A stretch of DNA of 35,470 nt from Candidatus Woesearchaeota archaeon (GCA_030156615.1 JASGME010000011.1:1-35470); one strand, 5' to 3'. Counted from the stretch's first letter, positions 23,577 through 31,541 are shown. The notes: generated from the letters alone by a model not told the origin. Numbers and translations are program-made.

Positions 23577-25454
23577 ATGAAAAATAAAGATTCAAAAGAA
23601 AAAAATAATGAAAAAAAAGAAAAGAAAGATGAAGCTAAAGGAAAGACATTTGAACATGTTGCTCATAAGCATATTAAGAAGAGAAAGCAAAAACTGAACA
23701 TATGGCTAATTATTTCAATAGTTTTTATCTCTTTGTTTGCAATCCAGCTCTTATGGGCTCCTTTTCCTTCTCCAATAATTAAAGGAAATTTTATTAAACC
23801 TTATGAAGATGCTTCTAAAGAGACTGTTTCTCTTGATTTATATGTAATGAGTCAGTGTCCTTATGGAATTTCTGCTGAGGCTGAACTGGATAAAGTATTA
23901 ACACAAATGGGCGATTATGTTGATTACAATATAGATTTCATCGGCATGGTTCAATCAGATGGTTCTTTTTCAAGTCTTCATGGCGAAAAAGAGATTCAGG
24001 GAGACATGATTCAGTTATGCGTAAAGGAGCATTATCCAGAAAAACTTCTTGATTTCATACTTTGCATGAATGAAGATGTTCAGAGCATCCCTGACAATTG
24101 GGAACAATGTTCAAAAGAGCTTGGCCTTGACATAGAAAAATTGAGACAATGCTATGAAGGAGAAGAAGGAAAATCTTTGCTTAATGATAGCTTTAGGAGA
24201 GCAGCTCAGGCAGGTGCCAGTGGCAGTCCAACTATTGTTATTGGCAATGAAGTCATCGTTGGCTTAAGAACAGCAGATGAAATGATGAAGAAGATATGTA
24301 ATGCTCTAGAGACAAAACCAGATGCATGCAATGATCTCCCCGAATGCTTTAGAAATTCAGATTGTAATGAAGAAGAAGGGATGGTTGGGATATGTGAAAA
24401 TCCGGGCACAGAGGAAGCTAAATGCATCTATAAAGAGCCGGAAACTGTCAATATGATTGTATTAAATGATGAAAGATGTGAAGAGTGCAGTGATATTCAG
24501 CAATTAGTTGATTCACTTAAAGACATCTTCATAGATGTTAATTTGACAGAATACGATTACAGCTCTGAAGAAGGCAAGGAGTTATATGAAAGCACGGGCA
24601 TAACATATTTACCAGCAATCCTCTTTGATGATACAGTTAGTTCTTCAGAAGGATTCTCAAATGTTCAAGCCTTTCTTGACACAGCAGGCGATTACTACTC
24701 TTTGAGGATAGGAGCAAACTTTGATCCAACCAAGGAGATTTGCGATAATAATATAGATGACAATGGAAATGGCCTTATAGATTGCGATGATGCAGATTGT
24801 GAAAACAGCCCTCAATGCATGGAAAAGAAAGAAGTTCCTGAAGTAGATTTGTATGTGATGAGCTACTGCCCGTATGGAACTATGGCTGAAAAGGGAATTA
24901 TTCCAGTAGTAGACCTCTTAGGAGATAAGATTGATTTTGAGCTTAAATTCGTTGATTATGCAATGCATGGAAAGAAAGAGATTGATGAAAATCTTGTTGA
25001 ATACTGCATTCAAAAAGAGGAGCCAGAAAAGTTCATTGAATACCTAAGATGTTTCTTGGGCAAAGGTACAGAAGAGGGAAGCATTGAATGTAGAGAAGAG
25101 GTTGGCATAGATGAAGACTTGCTCAATCAATGTTTGGAAGAGACAGAAGAGGAGTACGGAATATATGAAGCCTATGAGGATAAATCAACATGGCTCAGCG
25201 GTGTCTATCCAATATTCCCGATTTATAAAGACGAATGCGATAAGTATGGTATTAGTGGCAGTCCAGGATTAGTTATCAACAACGTTACTATCCCGCAATT
25301 CGGGAGATCTCAAGCAGCATTTCTTTCATTGATATGCTCAGCATTTGAAGAACCGCCAGCAGAATGCGATGAAGAGTTGAGCAATGTAACGCCTGCTCCT
25401 GGATTTGGCTGGGAAGGCAGTGCAAGCTCAGCTTCAGAATCAGCGAGTTGCTAA
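23577..25454 (+). CDS. Membrane-anchored triple thioredoxin-fold protein (DsbA/GILT-like)
   Basis: This 625-residue protein has a Lys-rich cytoplasmic tail (1-40), a membrane helix (41-60) and three outer thioredoxin-like domains. Domain 1 has SQCPYG (94-97) then HGEKEIQGD, a late Cys and the cis-Pro block SGSPTIV; this follows the GILT layout. Domain 2 has CEEC (301-304) and TYLPAIL. A Ca-binding-like insert (DNNIDDNGNGLIDCDDADC, about 390-408) follows. Domain 3 repeats SYCPYG (431-434), MHGKKEI and SGSPGLV. Domains 1 and 3 keep only one active-site Cys and domain 2 has two. Thiol exchange or disulfide handling of exported proteins is likely. The ATG has GAGG upstream, 34 bases after the SurA-like stop. 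Confidence 0.85.
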   Translation: MKNKDSKEKNNEKKEKKDEAKGKTFEHVAHKHIKKRKQKLNIWLIISIVFISLFAIQLLWAPFPSPIIKGNFIKPYEDASKETVSLDLYVMSQCPYGISAEAELDKVLTQMGDYVDYNIDFIGMVQSDGSFSSLHGEKEIQGDMIQLCVKEHYPEKLLDFILCMNEDVQSIPDNWEQCSKELGLDIEKLRQCYEGEEGKSLLNDSFRRAAQAGASGSPTIVIGNEVIVGLRTADEMMKKICNALETKPDACNDLPECFRNSDCNEEEGMVGICENPGTEEAKCIYKEPETVNMIVLNDERCEECSDIQQLVDSLKDIFIDVNLTEYDYSSEEGKELYESTGITYLPAILFDDTVSSSEGFSNVQAFLDTAGDYYSLRIGANFDPTKEICDNNIDDNGNGLIDCDDADCENSPQCMEKKEVPEVDLYVMSYCPYGTMAEKGIIPVVDLLGDKIDFELKFVDYAMHGKKEIDENLVEYCIQKEEPEKFIEYLRCFLGKGTEEGSIECREEVGIDEDLLNQCLEETEEEYGIYEAYEDKSTWLSGVYPIFPIYKDECDKYGISGSPGLVINNVTIPQFGRSQAAFLSLICSAFEEPPAECDEELSNVTPAPGFGWEGSASSASESASC

Positions 25455-25468
25455 TCCATTTAAGCTAC

Positions 25469-25486
25469 TTTTTTATTATTTTTTTT
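25469..25486 (+). terminator. T-rich terminator after the thioredoxin operon
   Basis: Two T runs (TTTTTT and TTTTTTTT) lie just downstream of the stop codon. Archaeal termination commonly uses such U-tracts without a hairpin. Confidence 0.45.
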
Positions 25487-25502
25487 AATTTAACCTTTTA
25501 AA

Positions 25503-26342
25503 ATGAAACATCTTAATGCATTTTACGATATTGATGATACATTGCTGGAAAGCCTTGACCTTTTTTTCTTTGTAGATAACCTTATGGCTCTTGAATACCT
25601 TAAAAAGATTAGAGGCTACGAAAAAAATAAAGATTTCTATGAAATTCTTTCAGGCCTGCCAGATTCTTTAAATGAAAACAAGAAGATAGAACAATATCTT
25701 GCAAGCCAACCAGAAATAAAAGAGTTAAATGAGTTCAAAACAGATATAAGGCAGACCGATGATAAAATAATGGAAAAATGGCCTAAGCAAGGCAAAAACC
25801 CTTTTTCTTTGGAAGGTTATAAAACAGCATTGGAAGAAATAACTGATAAATACAACCTTAATCTTAATGATGCAAGTATTAATGCATTATCAAGAATTCC
25901 TTTTCATTATCGATTAAATAAGAAGTATCCATTGCAGTCCATAAAAGAACTCCTTAAAGAATCTCTTGAATTTGATGTTAATCTATATATCTTATCCAAA
26001 GGGAGCTTCAAAGAACAAGCAAAAAAACTGGAATACATCAGGCTTAATGAAGTTATTCCATCAAAAAATCTTTATATCCTGTCCAAGAAGGATAAAAATG
26101 CCCTTAAAGAAATTATTGACTATGAATGCTTAGATAATCTATTAATAATAGGAAATTCACTAAAAGAAGATATCATGCCTGCGTTAGATTTAGATGGTAT
26201 AAATATAAGAGCACTCTGGGTAAGGCATGAAGATTACTTCAGCAAGGGATTAAACTCAAAAAAAGATAAAATAGAAAATAAGATTGAAGACTTCTCAAAT
26301 GAAACCTTTTCCAAGATAGTCAAAAACTATCTATATGATTAA
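25503..26342 (+). CDS. HAD-superfamily hydrolase
   Basis: This 279-residue protein has the HAD motifs: YDIDDTL (D9-x-D11-x-T13, nucleophile and acid/base), LYILSKGS (motif II Ser), a Lys in FKEQAKKLEY, and LLIIGNSLKEDI (acidic motif IV). A helical cap of about 130 residues sits between motifs I and II. Most such enzymes are phosphatases; the substrate is unknown. It converges with dnaG, and the two stop codons overlap by 4 bases (26339-26342). The upstream region shows no good TATA box, so it may be read through from the thioredoxin operon. Confidence 0.8.
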   Translation: MKHLNAFYDIDDTLLESLDLFFFVDNLMALEYLKKIRGYEKNKDFYEILSGLPDSLNENKKIEQYLASQPEIKELNEFKTDIRQTDDKIMEKWPKQGKNPFSLEGYKTALEEITDKYNLNLNDASINALSRIPFHYRLNKKYPLQSIKELLKESLEFDVNLYILSKGSFKEQAKKLEYIRLNEVIPSKNLYILSKKDKNALKEIIDYECLDNLLIIGNSLKEDIMPALDLDGINIRALWVRHEDYFSKGLNSKKDKIENKIEDFSNETFSKIVKNYLYD

Positions 26343-27652
26343 TCTTCAAGTTCATCGTAAGATATTATGATCCCTCTTCTGTTCTTGATACTATTATCTT
26401 TGTTCATAGCAACAACCATATTTACAGATGCCTTGTCAAGAGCCTCCGAAAGATCCTTATCTATTGCTCCATCAAGCACGACAGCGTAAATCTCATCCTT
26501 TATATCTTTCAATGTAGATGTCAGCTCTGAAATTGGTAGTTTTCCTAGTATAGCTAAGTTTCTGTCAAGGATATAGGCTGCCTTGCTCCCTAACAAGTCT
26601 TCTATCCTTTCTTTCAGAATTTTCTTGTCCTCTGATGATAGCTCTTTTTCATCGTTTTTCTCTCTCCTTGCATTAATTATCGGTTTCCTCATCTTGTTCT
26701 TGTCTTTGTTATCTCTGTTGTCCTTTTGGTTGTTGTTATGATTGTTGTTATTATACTGTTTATCCTGTTTCTTCGATTCATTTGTTTTATTATTTTCCTT
26801 TTCTTCCTTGTTCGTATCTATATTATGCTCAAGTGAGAACTGCTCAGCAGTAATCTTTCCTCTTAGGCATTTATGAATCTCCTTACTTGTAAGTTCTTCA
26901 ACTTCTTTTCCATCAGGTGCGACCGCAACAAAATCTATCTCTGCAAGAGTTAGCAGCTGTTTTAGGTTAAGTTGCCCTCCCCTGTCGCCATCAATAAATA
27001 CGGTTATCGTCTTCTTCTTTGACAAATCTATAATCGTTTGAGGCACAGAATTTCCGTTCATTGCAATAACATTTTTGAAGCCATACTTCAGCATGTTTAT
27101 TACATCGGCTCTTCCCTCAACGACAATGATTTCATCGCTCTCATCAATATTTGGCCCTGCAGCAAGTTTTTCCCTTCCATATTCTCTTATCTCCATTGTT
27201 CTAACTGACTTAGCAACCTCTTCTGCAATCTCCTGACTATCTGAACTTCCTTTGTTCATTAATCCAGAAAGCAGACTCTTTGCTCTCTCAATAATATACT
27301 TTCTCTTAGCAATTCTAACATCTTCAATACTTTCTACCTTGATTTTTGCATTACATGGTCCAATCCTCTCTATAACCTCTAAAGCAGCTGCAATTATAGA
27401 AGTCTCGGCCTTGTCCAAAGAAGAAGGAATAGTCATCGTGCCCTTTGTCTTTCCTCCTTTCGTTTCTATGTTGACTTCAATCCTGCCAATTCTTCCTCCA
27501 CGCTGGAGCTCTCTGAGCTCAAGGTCAGTTCCTAAAAGTCCTTCTGTTTGCCCAAATATGGCACCAATTACATCAGGCCTATCAACTACGCCATCTATCT
27601 CAATAGATGCATTAATTATGTATTTTGCTGAAACAATACTTATCTTTCCCAT
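26339..27652 (-). CDS. dnaG: Archaeal DnaG-like TOPRIM primase
   Basis: This 437-residue archaeal DnaG has the conserved N-terminal domain (KYIINASIEIDGVVDRPDVI, IFGQTEGLLG), the TOPRIM core with Glu179 in VVEGRADV and D221-G-D223 in FIDGDRGG, and a C-terminal helical domain. Archaeal DnaG is associated with the RNA exosome and has weak primase activity. An Asn/Asp/Lys-rich linker with N runs (about 285-335) separates TOPRIM from the C-terminal domain, longer and lower in complexity than I would expect. AGGAGG lies 8 bases before the ATG, the most canonical ribosome-binding site in this window. A TATA-like CCTTTAAATC lies at 27698-27689. Confidence 0.96.
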   Translation of the reverse strand: MGKISIVSAKYIINASIEIDGVVDRPDVIGAIFGQTEGLLGTDLELRELQRGGRIGRIEVNIETKGGKTKGTMTIPSSLDKAETSIIAAALEVIERIGPCNAKIKVESIEDVRIAKRKYIIERAKSLLSGLMNKGSSDSQEIAEEVAKSVRTMEIREYGREKLAAGPNIDESDEIIVVEGRADVINMLKYGFKNVIAMNGNSVPQTIIDLSKKKTITVFIDGDRGGQLNLKQLLTLAEIDFVAVAPDGKEVEELTSKEIHKCLRGKITAEQFSLEHNIDTNKEEKENNKTNESKKQDKQYNNNNHNNNQKDNRDNKDKNKMRKPIINARREKNDEKELSSEDKKILKERIEDLLGSKAAYILDRNLAILGKLPISELTSTLKDIKDEIYAVVLDGAIDKDLSEALDKASVNMVVAMNKDNSIKNRRGIIISYDELED

Positions 27653-27862
27653 TCTAAAAACCTCCTTTTTGGCCTTAACTCAGAATTAGATTTAAAGGGT
27701 AGCTATAACAACTGATTCCTTCTGCTAAACCTTAAATTCTTAAACTACGAACTTGTGAAAATGAATCATTGAAAGTTCTTCATATTACCCATCTATCTGA
27801 GTAAGCCTCTTTAATTATATTTTTTTATTCTTTTTATCTTTTTGTATTCTTCAAACATTGCT

Positions 27863-28005
27863 AATAAAAGATTGTTGCCCGCAACACTAACTCCCTAGTT
27901 CACAGCTTGAGTAAACTCGTGAGCTCCCCAGAGTACTCTCATGGCGGGCTGTCTGCAAAGGCTTTTGATTTTTTCATTGTCCCCTCAAAATCCTTGACCT
28001 TTGCA
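27863..28005 (-). ncRNA. Candidate structured non-coding RNA of unknown family
   Basis: The minus strand has a TATA box (28034-28026) about 25 bp before a long hairpin: TGCAAAGG (28005-27998) pairs with CCTTTGCA (27961-27954), and an inner TTTTGA (27990-27985) pairs with TCAAAA (27968-27963). Then GCCCGC (27949-27944) pairs with GCGGGC (27882-27877), enclosing three small hairpins: AGAG/CTCT, AGCT-GAG/CTC-AGCT and AACT/AGTT. A T-rich stretch TCTTTTATT (27871-27863) may end transcription. It is not tRNA, 5S rRNA, SRP RNA or RNase P RNA by any motif I can find, and neither strand has a plausible gene here. The rest of 27653-27862 holds only the dnaG promoter and ribosome-binding site. Confidence 0.5.
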
Positions 28006-28025
28006 ATTTATAGTAAATGCTTCTT

Positions 28026-28034
28026 CTTTATAAG
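28026..28034 (-). promoter_or_regulatory. TATA box of the candidate RNA
   Basis: Minus-strand CTTATAAAG is centred at 28030, about 25 bp before the first paired base of the predicted RNA (28005). It lies just past the stop codon of the upstream regulator gene. Confidence 0.5.
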
Positions 28035-28043
28035 TCTTGTTTT

Positions 28044-28604
28044 TTATCTTTTTGCTTCTTTCTCAAAAAGCACCTTCTTCTTGCCTGAATAGAGCCCAAG
28101 CAATGTCATCTTTTCAAACTGCTCTTCAGTCAGCAATATATGATTTAACTTTATACCATATTGTTCGCTGATCCTCTTCTCTCTTTCTTCAATAATTCTA
28201 TTATCAATATTCTCGCCTATAAAAAGCAACGTCGCCTTATTCTCTTTAACCTCCCCATAGATTACAACCTTTTTCAATGCTTCAATATCGCCAAAAAACT
28301 CTTTTATTATCTTTCCAAGGTTTTTTGAAGGCTTGATAATCTCGCCAAGCAATCTAACCTGCTCATTATCGTTTAAATGATAAATCTTTGAAGGTCCTAT
28401 TATCTCTTCCCTTATAATGCCTATTTCCCCTAATTTCTTTAGCCTTCTATATGTTGAAGAAAGACTAACTCCAGTTTCCTGACTCAACTGAGTTAAATAA
28501 TAACCTTTCTTTTGATTTTCATAAAATGCATTAAGAATCTTGCCTATTTTTTCATCAATGATGCTCATTACAACATCTCTGCGTAACATCTCTTTGTTTT
28601 CCAT
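28044..28604 (-). CDS. Winged-helix regulator with degenerate nucleotidyltransferase-like domain
   Basis: This 186-residue protein has a winged helix-turn-helix at about 15-75 (YYLTQLSQETGVSLSSTYRRLKKLGEIGII). Its C-terminal domain follows the layout of MNT-type nucleotidyltransferase domains attached to archaeal regulators (KKVVIYGEVKENKATLLFIG, later IKLNHILLTEEQFEKM). The family's G-S and D-x-D catalytic residues are missing, so this half is probably a sensor or a fold relic. A TATA box (28624-28634) is centred 26 bp before the ATG. Targets are unknown; the candidate RNA gene lies immediately downstream. Confidence 0.75.
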   Translation of the reverse strand: MENKEMLRRDVVMSIIDEKIGKILNAFYENQKKGYYLTQLSQETGVSLSSTYRRLKKLGEIGIIREEIIGPSKIYHLNDNEQVRLLGEIIKPSKNLGKIIKEFFGDIEALKKVVIYGEVKENKATLLFIGENIDNRIIEEREKRISEQYGIKLNHILLTEEQFEKMTLLGLYSGKKKVLFEKEAKR

Positions 28605-28623
28605 AGCATGCTTTTTAGAAGAG

Positions 28624-28634
28624 TTTTATTTAAG
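28624..28634 (-). promoter_or_regulatory. TATA box of the winged-helix regulator
   Basis: Minus-strand CTTAAATAAAA is centred about 26 bp before ATG 28604; leaderless transcript likely. Confidence 0.55.
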
Positions 28635-28699
28635 TTTTTCTTTTTTGAAATCTCTTTTCAAAACTGAAAGATGCTTTCACAAAAGAAAGGGGATGAACC

Positions 28700-29500
28700 T
28701 TAAATTCTAAACCTATTTACTGCCTCTTCTTCAATAAAATGCATTTTAGAAGGAATGATGAGGCAATGAGGCACTTTCCCTAATTCAGTCTTCTTTACAT
28801 CCTTTGCTTTTCCAAAGACAATCTTTGGATTCTCTGAACCTATTCTTGCAGCCCCTATGCATAAACTATCTTCTTTAAACACCTTTCTTCCTTCTCTCTC
28901 TTCAACAGAAAGCAATATATCTATCGCCTGATTTACAGTCATAAACCTTGTTTCTCTTTCATCAATATTTCTTCTTAATCCCTCTAGGCTAAGTTCGTTC
29001 CTTTTAATATCCAAAAGAACTAAAGTATGCAATCCAATGCTTTTATTTCTCTCAATTGCTTCATAGGCAGATCTGTTTATTCCTTCTTCAGGGAATACCA
29101 ATGAGCAGGTCTGACCAAATTTATACAAAGAAAGCCCTGTTATTCCTATTGCAGTCATGATTGATGCATTATGAATAACCCTCGTCTTTATCCCGCTCTT
29201 TTCAGCTCTTATAATCAAATCAATATGGGTAGTTGCTGCTAAGCCGTCTCCAACAGCTAAAAGGCAAACATCTTTGCTCTTAGCATCTTTTAGAATTCTA
29301 TTATCATCTTTTTCAATCTCTTCTCTATACAAGATTTCTATTTTCTTTCCATAGAGCTTCTCCATTCCTTCTATGTCTTCTTCAAGCATTAAAGAGGTAT
29401 AGCCATCCATAAAAACCTCATCAGCCCTTCTTATTACTTCTAATCCCTTTAATGTAATATCCTTTTTGTCGGCAAGTCCTAATCCAATTATATTAAGCAT
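28700..29500 (-). CDS. dphB: Diphthine synthase
   Basis: This 266-residue SAM-dependent tetrapyrrole-methylase-fold enzyme methylates the diphthamide precursor on His of elongation factor 2. Seen are LNIIGLGLADKKDITLKG, RADEVFMDGYTS, CLLAVGDGLAATTH (80-92), VIHNASIMTAIGITGL, YKFGQTCSLVF and the C-terminal GKVPHCLIIPSKMHFIEEEA. The length is normal. The usual proline of the G-D-P-x-x-A-T-T-H loop is Gly here, a conservative oddity. No other dph genes are in the window. Confidence 0.95.
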   Translation of the reverse strand: MLNIIGLGLADKKDITLKGLEVIRRADEVFMDGYTSLMLEEDIEGMEKLYGKKIEILYREEIEKDDNRILKDAKSKDVCLLAVGDGLAATTHIDLIIRAEKSGIKTRVIHNASIMTAIGITGLSLYKFGQTCSLVFPEEGINRSAYEAIERNKSIGLHTLVLLDIKRNELSLEGLRRNIDERETRFMTVNQAIDILLSVEEREGRKVFKEDSLCIGAARIGSENPKIVFGKAKDVKKTELGKVPHCLIIPSKMHFIEEEAVNRFRI

Positions 29501-29748
29501 TTTTTAAGTCCATAAGATTAATTAGAAAGGTTTTTAGATTCTCCAATCTATCTTTTTCAAAACATATTTCTCAGTGTAAAAATCCTTAAATAGATGCTTT
29601 AATGAAAAATAAATGGGTTAAGAAATTAATTAAACATTAAACTATTTCAGCGCGTTAGAATTCAACAGCGAACTTGAGTGGGTTAAGTTTTCTCGCATTC
29701 GTATTCTAGTTAGTGGGTTTTGGGTTAATTAAAAACTATTTCTAAGAA

Positions 29749-29860
29749 AGAAATCAGCATAAAAGCAATATATATTTTATTGTTTCAGAATATATCAATC
29801 AGAAAATATATATTTCAGTATGCATCAATGGAACTGATTGTCTATGATGTGCTGATTTCT
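29749..29860. repeat. 11-bp inverted repeat spanning the ftsZ promoter
   Basis: AGAAATCAGCA (29749-29759) is perfectly complementary to TGCTGATTTCT (29850-29860). The 90-base interior holds both proximal TATA candidates. It could be two half-sites for one regulator, or the base of a long hairpin in transcripts from the distal promoter. Confidence 0.6.
29783..29829 (+). repeat. Pair of 17-bp direct repeats before ftsZ
   Basis: TTTCAGAATATATCAAT (29783-29799) and TTTCAGTATGCATCAAT (29813-29829) match at 14 of 17 positions and start exactly 30 bp apart, about three helical turns. They flank the proximal TATA candidate at 29803-29813, as expected of repressor or activator sites. Confidence 0.55.
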
Positions 29861-29897
29861 AAAAATAAACAAAAAATGAAAAAAAGGGGGATGAAAA

Positions 29898-30986
29898 ATG
29901 GAGTTTTTAGTTAAGAACGCTGTGGAAAACGCTAAGGATATGCCTGATTTAAAGGTTGGAAATGCAAACATCAAAGTTATTGGATGTGGTGGTGCTGGAA
30001 GCAATATAGTCTCTTGGCTTTATAATAAAGGAGTAGAGGGAGCAGAAATCTATGCTTTAAATACAGATATGCAGCATTTAAACATGAGTAAAGCAGATAG
30101 AAAATTGCTTATCGGTAAAGATCTTACAAAGGGTCTTGGTTGTGGAGGTTATCCAAAGATTGGTGCTGATGCTGCTAAGGAAGCTATAAATGAAATAAAG
30201 GAATTTTTGAAAGGCTCAGATATGGTTTTCGTCTGCGCAGGCATGGGTGGCGGAACAGGAACAGGAAGTGCTCCTGTTGTTGCAAAGGTTGCAAAGGAAT
30301 TAGGATCAATTGTTATAGGCACTGTTACCATGCCTTTTGATATAGAACGGGCAAGAATTGATAAGGCAGAGTATGGCCTGCAAGAGCTAAGGAAATACAG
30401 CGATACAGTAATTGTTATTGATAACAACAGATTGGTGAAGATTGCCGGAAACCTGCCTATACAACAGGCCTTTGCAGTTGCAAATGAGCTGGTATCTACA
30501 ATGATTAAAGGTATTGTAGAAACGATTGCAGTTCCTTCATTAGTTAACCTTGACTTTGCAGATGTTAAGGCAATAATGTCAAACAGCGGAGTTGCAGCCA
30601 TCGGTGTAGGTTCATCCGATACAAAGAACAGGGTAGAAGAGGCTGTCAAAGGAGCATTGCTTAATCCTTTGCTTGATATAAACTATGAAGGAGCTACAGG
30701 TGCATTAATCCACATCCATGGAGGCAATGATCTAACATTAGAAGAGGTAAATAAGATTGGAGAGCTCGTTACAGACAGCCTTGATCCTGAAGCGAATGTA
30801 ATCTGGGGTGCTAGAGTCACAGATGATATGACTGGAAAGCTTGTTGTAATGACTATTATAACAGGTGTTAGCTCACCATGGATGTTAGGACAAGAGCAGG
30901 AAAGAACACCAAAACCTCGTTCATTAAAGCAAACTGAAGAAAGCTTAGAAGAAGAGGATCTTTTTGGCATAGAAATCCTGCAATAG
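29898..30986 (+). CDS. ftsZ: Cell-division GTPase FtsZ
   Basis: This 362-residue tubulin-fold GTPase forms the division ring. It has IKVIGCGGAGSNIV (25-38), YALNTDMQHL, the tubulin signature GGGTGTG (117-123) in MGGGTGTGSAP, MPFDIERARIDKA, the T7-loop region NLDFADVKAIM and the C-terminal half GATGALIHIHGGNDLTLEE. After the core comes a linker of about 30 residues and an acidic tail ending EEEDLFGIEILQ, a likely docking peptide for a membrane anchor such as SepF. FtsZ1 or FtsZ2 type cannot be settled by eye. A run of five G lies 7 bases before the ATG. The long repeat-rich upstream region suggests tight control. Confidence 0.97.
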   Translation: MEFLVKNAVENAKDMPDLKVGNANIKVIGCGGAGSNIVSWLYNKGVEGAEIYALNTDMQHLNMSKADRKLLIGKDLTKGLGCGGYPKIGADAAKEAINEIKEFLKGSDMVFVCAGMGGGTGTGSAPVVAKVAKELGSIVIGTVTMPFDIERARIDKAEYGLQELRKYSDTVIVIDNNRLVKIAGNLPIQQAFAVANELVSTMIKGIVETIAVPSLVNLDFADVKAIMSNSGVAAIGVGSSDTKNRVEEAVKGALLNPLLDINYEGATGALIHIHGGNDLTLEEVNKIGELVTDSLDPEANVIWGARVTDDMTGKLVVMTIITGVSSPWMLGQEQERTPKPRSLKQTEESLEEEDLFGIEILQ

Positions 30987-31003
30987 GCTAAAAGCTCAAC
31001 CCC

Positions 31004-31031
31004 TTTTTTGTTTTTTTTCTTTTCTTTTTTT
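31004..31031 (+). terminator. T-rich terminator after ftsZ
   Basis: Three T runs (6, 8 and 7 bases) follow the ftsZ stop within 45 bases; no strong hairpin is seen, as is usual in archaea. Confidence 0.55.
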
Positions 31032-31049
31032 AAGAAATCTTTTCAAGAT

Positions 31050-31349
31050 TTATTCTCCATCAAGTATTTTCTTTACCTTGCTAAACGCCTCTGCAAGCTC
31101 TTTGCCTTTATTTGTTAAGGAAAGCAACTTAAGTCTTCCTTTCTTGTTGAAGATAACAAGTCCATGCTTCTCCATTTGCTTCAACACCTTAACAACATGC
31201 GAATAGGTGCAATCAGCCTGTTTAGCCAAAACAGAAGAATACATAGGACCTTTCGCATTGTTCAAGAAAATAAGCATATCAGCCGGTTTTTCTCTTACAA
31301 AGGCGCTATATATCTTAGAATGTTTTTCATTTTTTGTCTGTCCTATCAT
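31050..31349 (-). CDS. Small winged-helix regulator (MarR/PadR-like)
   Basis: This 99-residue protein is nearly all winged helix: KPADMLIFLNNAKG, SSVLAKQADCTYSHVVKVLKQMEKHGLV (recognition helix around YSHVVKVLK) and the wing RLKLLSLTNKGKELA. It has no effector domain. The start is ATG 31349, with GGGGG 6 bases before it; the frame extends to a TTG at 31364 that would sit on the far side of that site. It converges with ftsZ and is divergent from the winged-helix/S-layer gene. Targets are unknown; its neighbours are candidates. Confidence 0.8.
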   Translation of the reverse strand: MIGQTKNEKHSKIYSAFVREKPADMLIFLNNAKGPMYSSVLAKQADCTYSHVVKVLKQMEKHGLVIFNKKGRLKLLSLTNKGKELAEAFSKVKKILDGE

Positions 31350-31510
31350 AATAATCCCCCTCAAAAGAGCTATTAAATTAGTTCTCTAAACTAAACTTTA
31401 AACAATATATCTCATATTAATAGCTTTCCATTTTATTTTTTTGATAATTTATATTTTATGCATGATATTTATTCTTTTTTACTAAAAATGGAGCGATCAA
31501 GCAAGAAAAG

Positions 31511-31520
31511 ATATATAAAG
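31511..31520 (+). promoter_or_regulatory. TATA box of the winged-helix/S-layer-like gene
   Basis: ATATATAAAG is centred about 26 bp before ATG 31542; leaderless transcript likely. Confidence 0.6.
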
Positions 31521-31541
31521 AATTAATATGATTCTTCTTAT

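Larger units (their letters stand above)
29501..29897 (+). other. Repeat-rich leader and promoter region of ftsZ
   Basis: This 397-base gap has no credible gene. It holds a distal TATA candidate TTAAATAG (29586-29593), three copies of TGGGTTAA (29614, 29679, 29721), a partly duplicated block (TTAATTAAACATTAAACTATTTC at 29626, matched by TTAATTAAAAACTATTTC at 29725), proximal TATA candidates (29767-29776, 29803-29813), direct and inverted repeats listed separately, and GGGGG (29886-29890) 7 bases before the ftsZ ATG. The proximal box would give a leader of about 65 bases, the distal one about 285. A short distal transcript could also be a separate RNA. Confidence 0.5.

Noticed and set aside
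27877-27949. Cloverleaf-like 73-base element that could be read as a tRNA
   Set aside because: On neither strand are there a T-loop TTC, a D-loop GG at the right place or a 7-base anticodon loop with T33. The hairpin loops are too short. It is kept as part of a candidate RNA instead.
28700-29500. Loss of function in DphB because of Gly in the G-D-P-type loop
   Set aside because: All other motifs and the full length are intact, and one loop substitution is compatible with activity.
29602-29640. Twelve-codon ORF (ATG to TAA) near the distal ftsZ promoter
   Set aside because: It starts only 16 bp after the TATA candidate, would lack its ATG in the predicted transcript, and has no ribosome-binding site.
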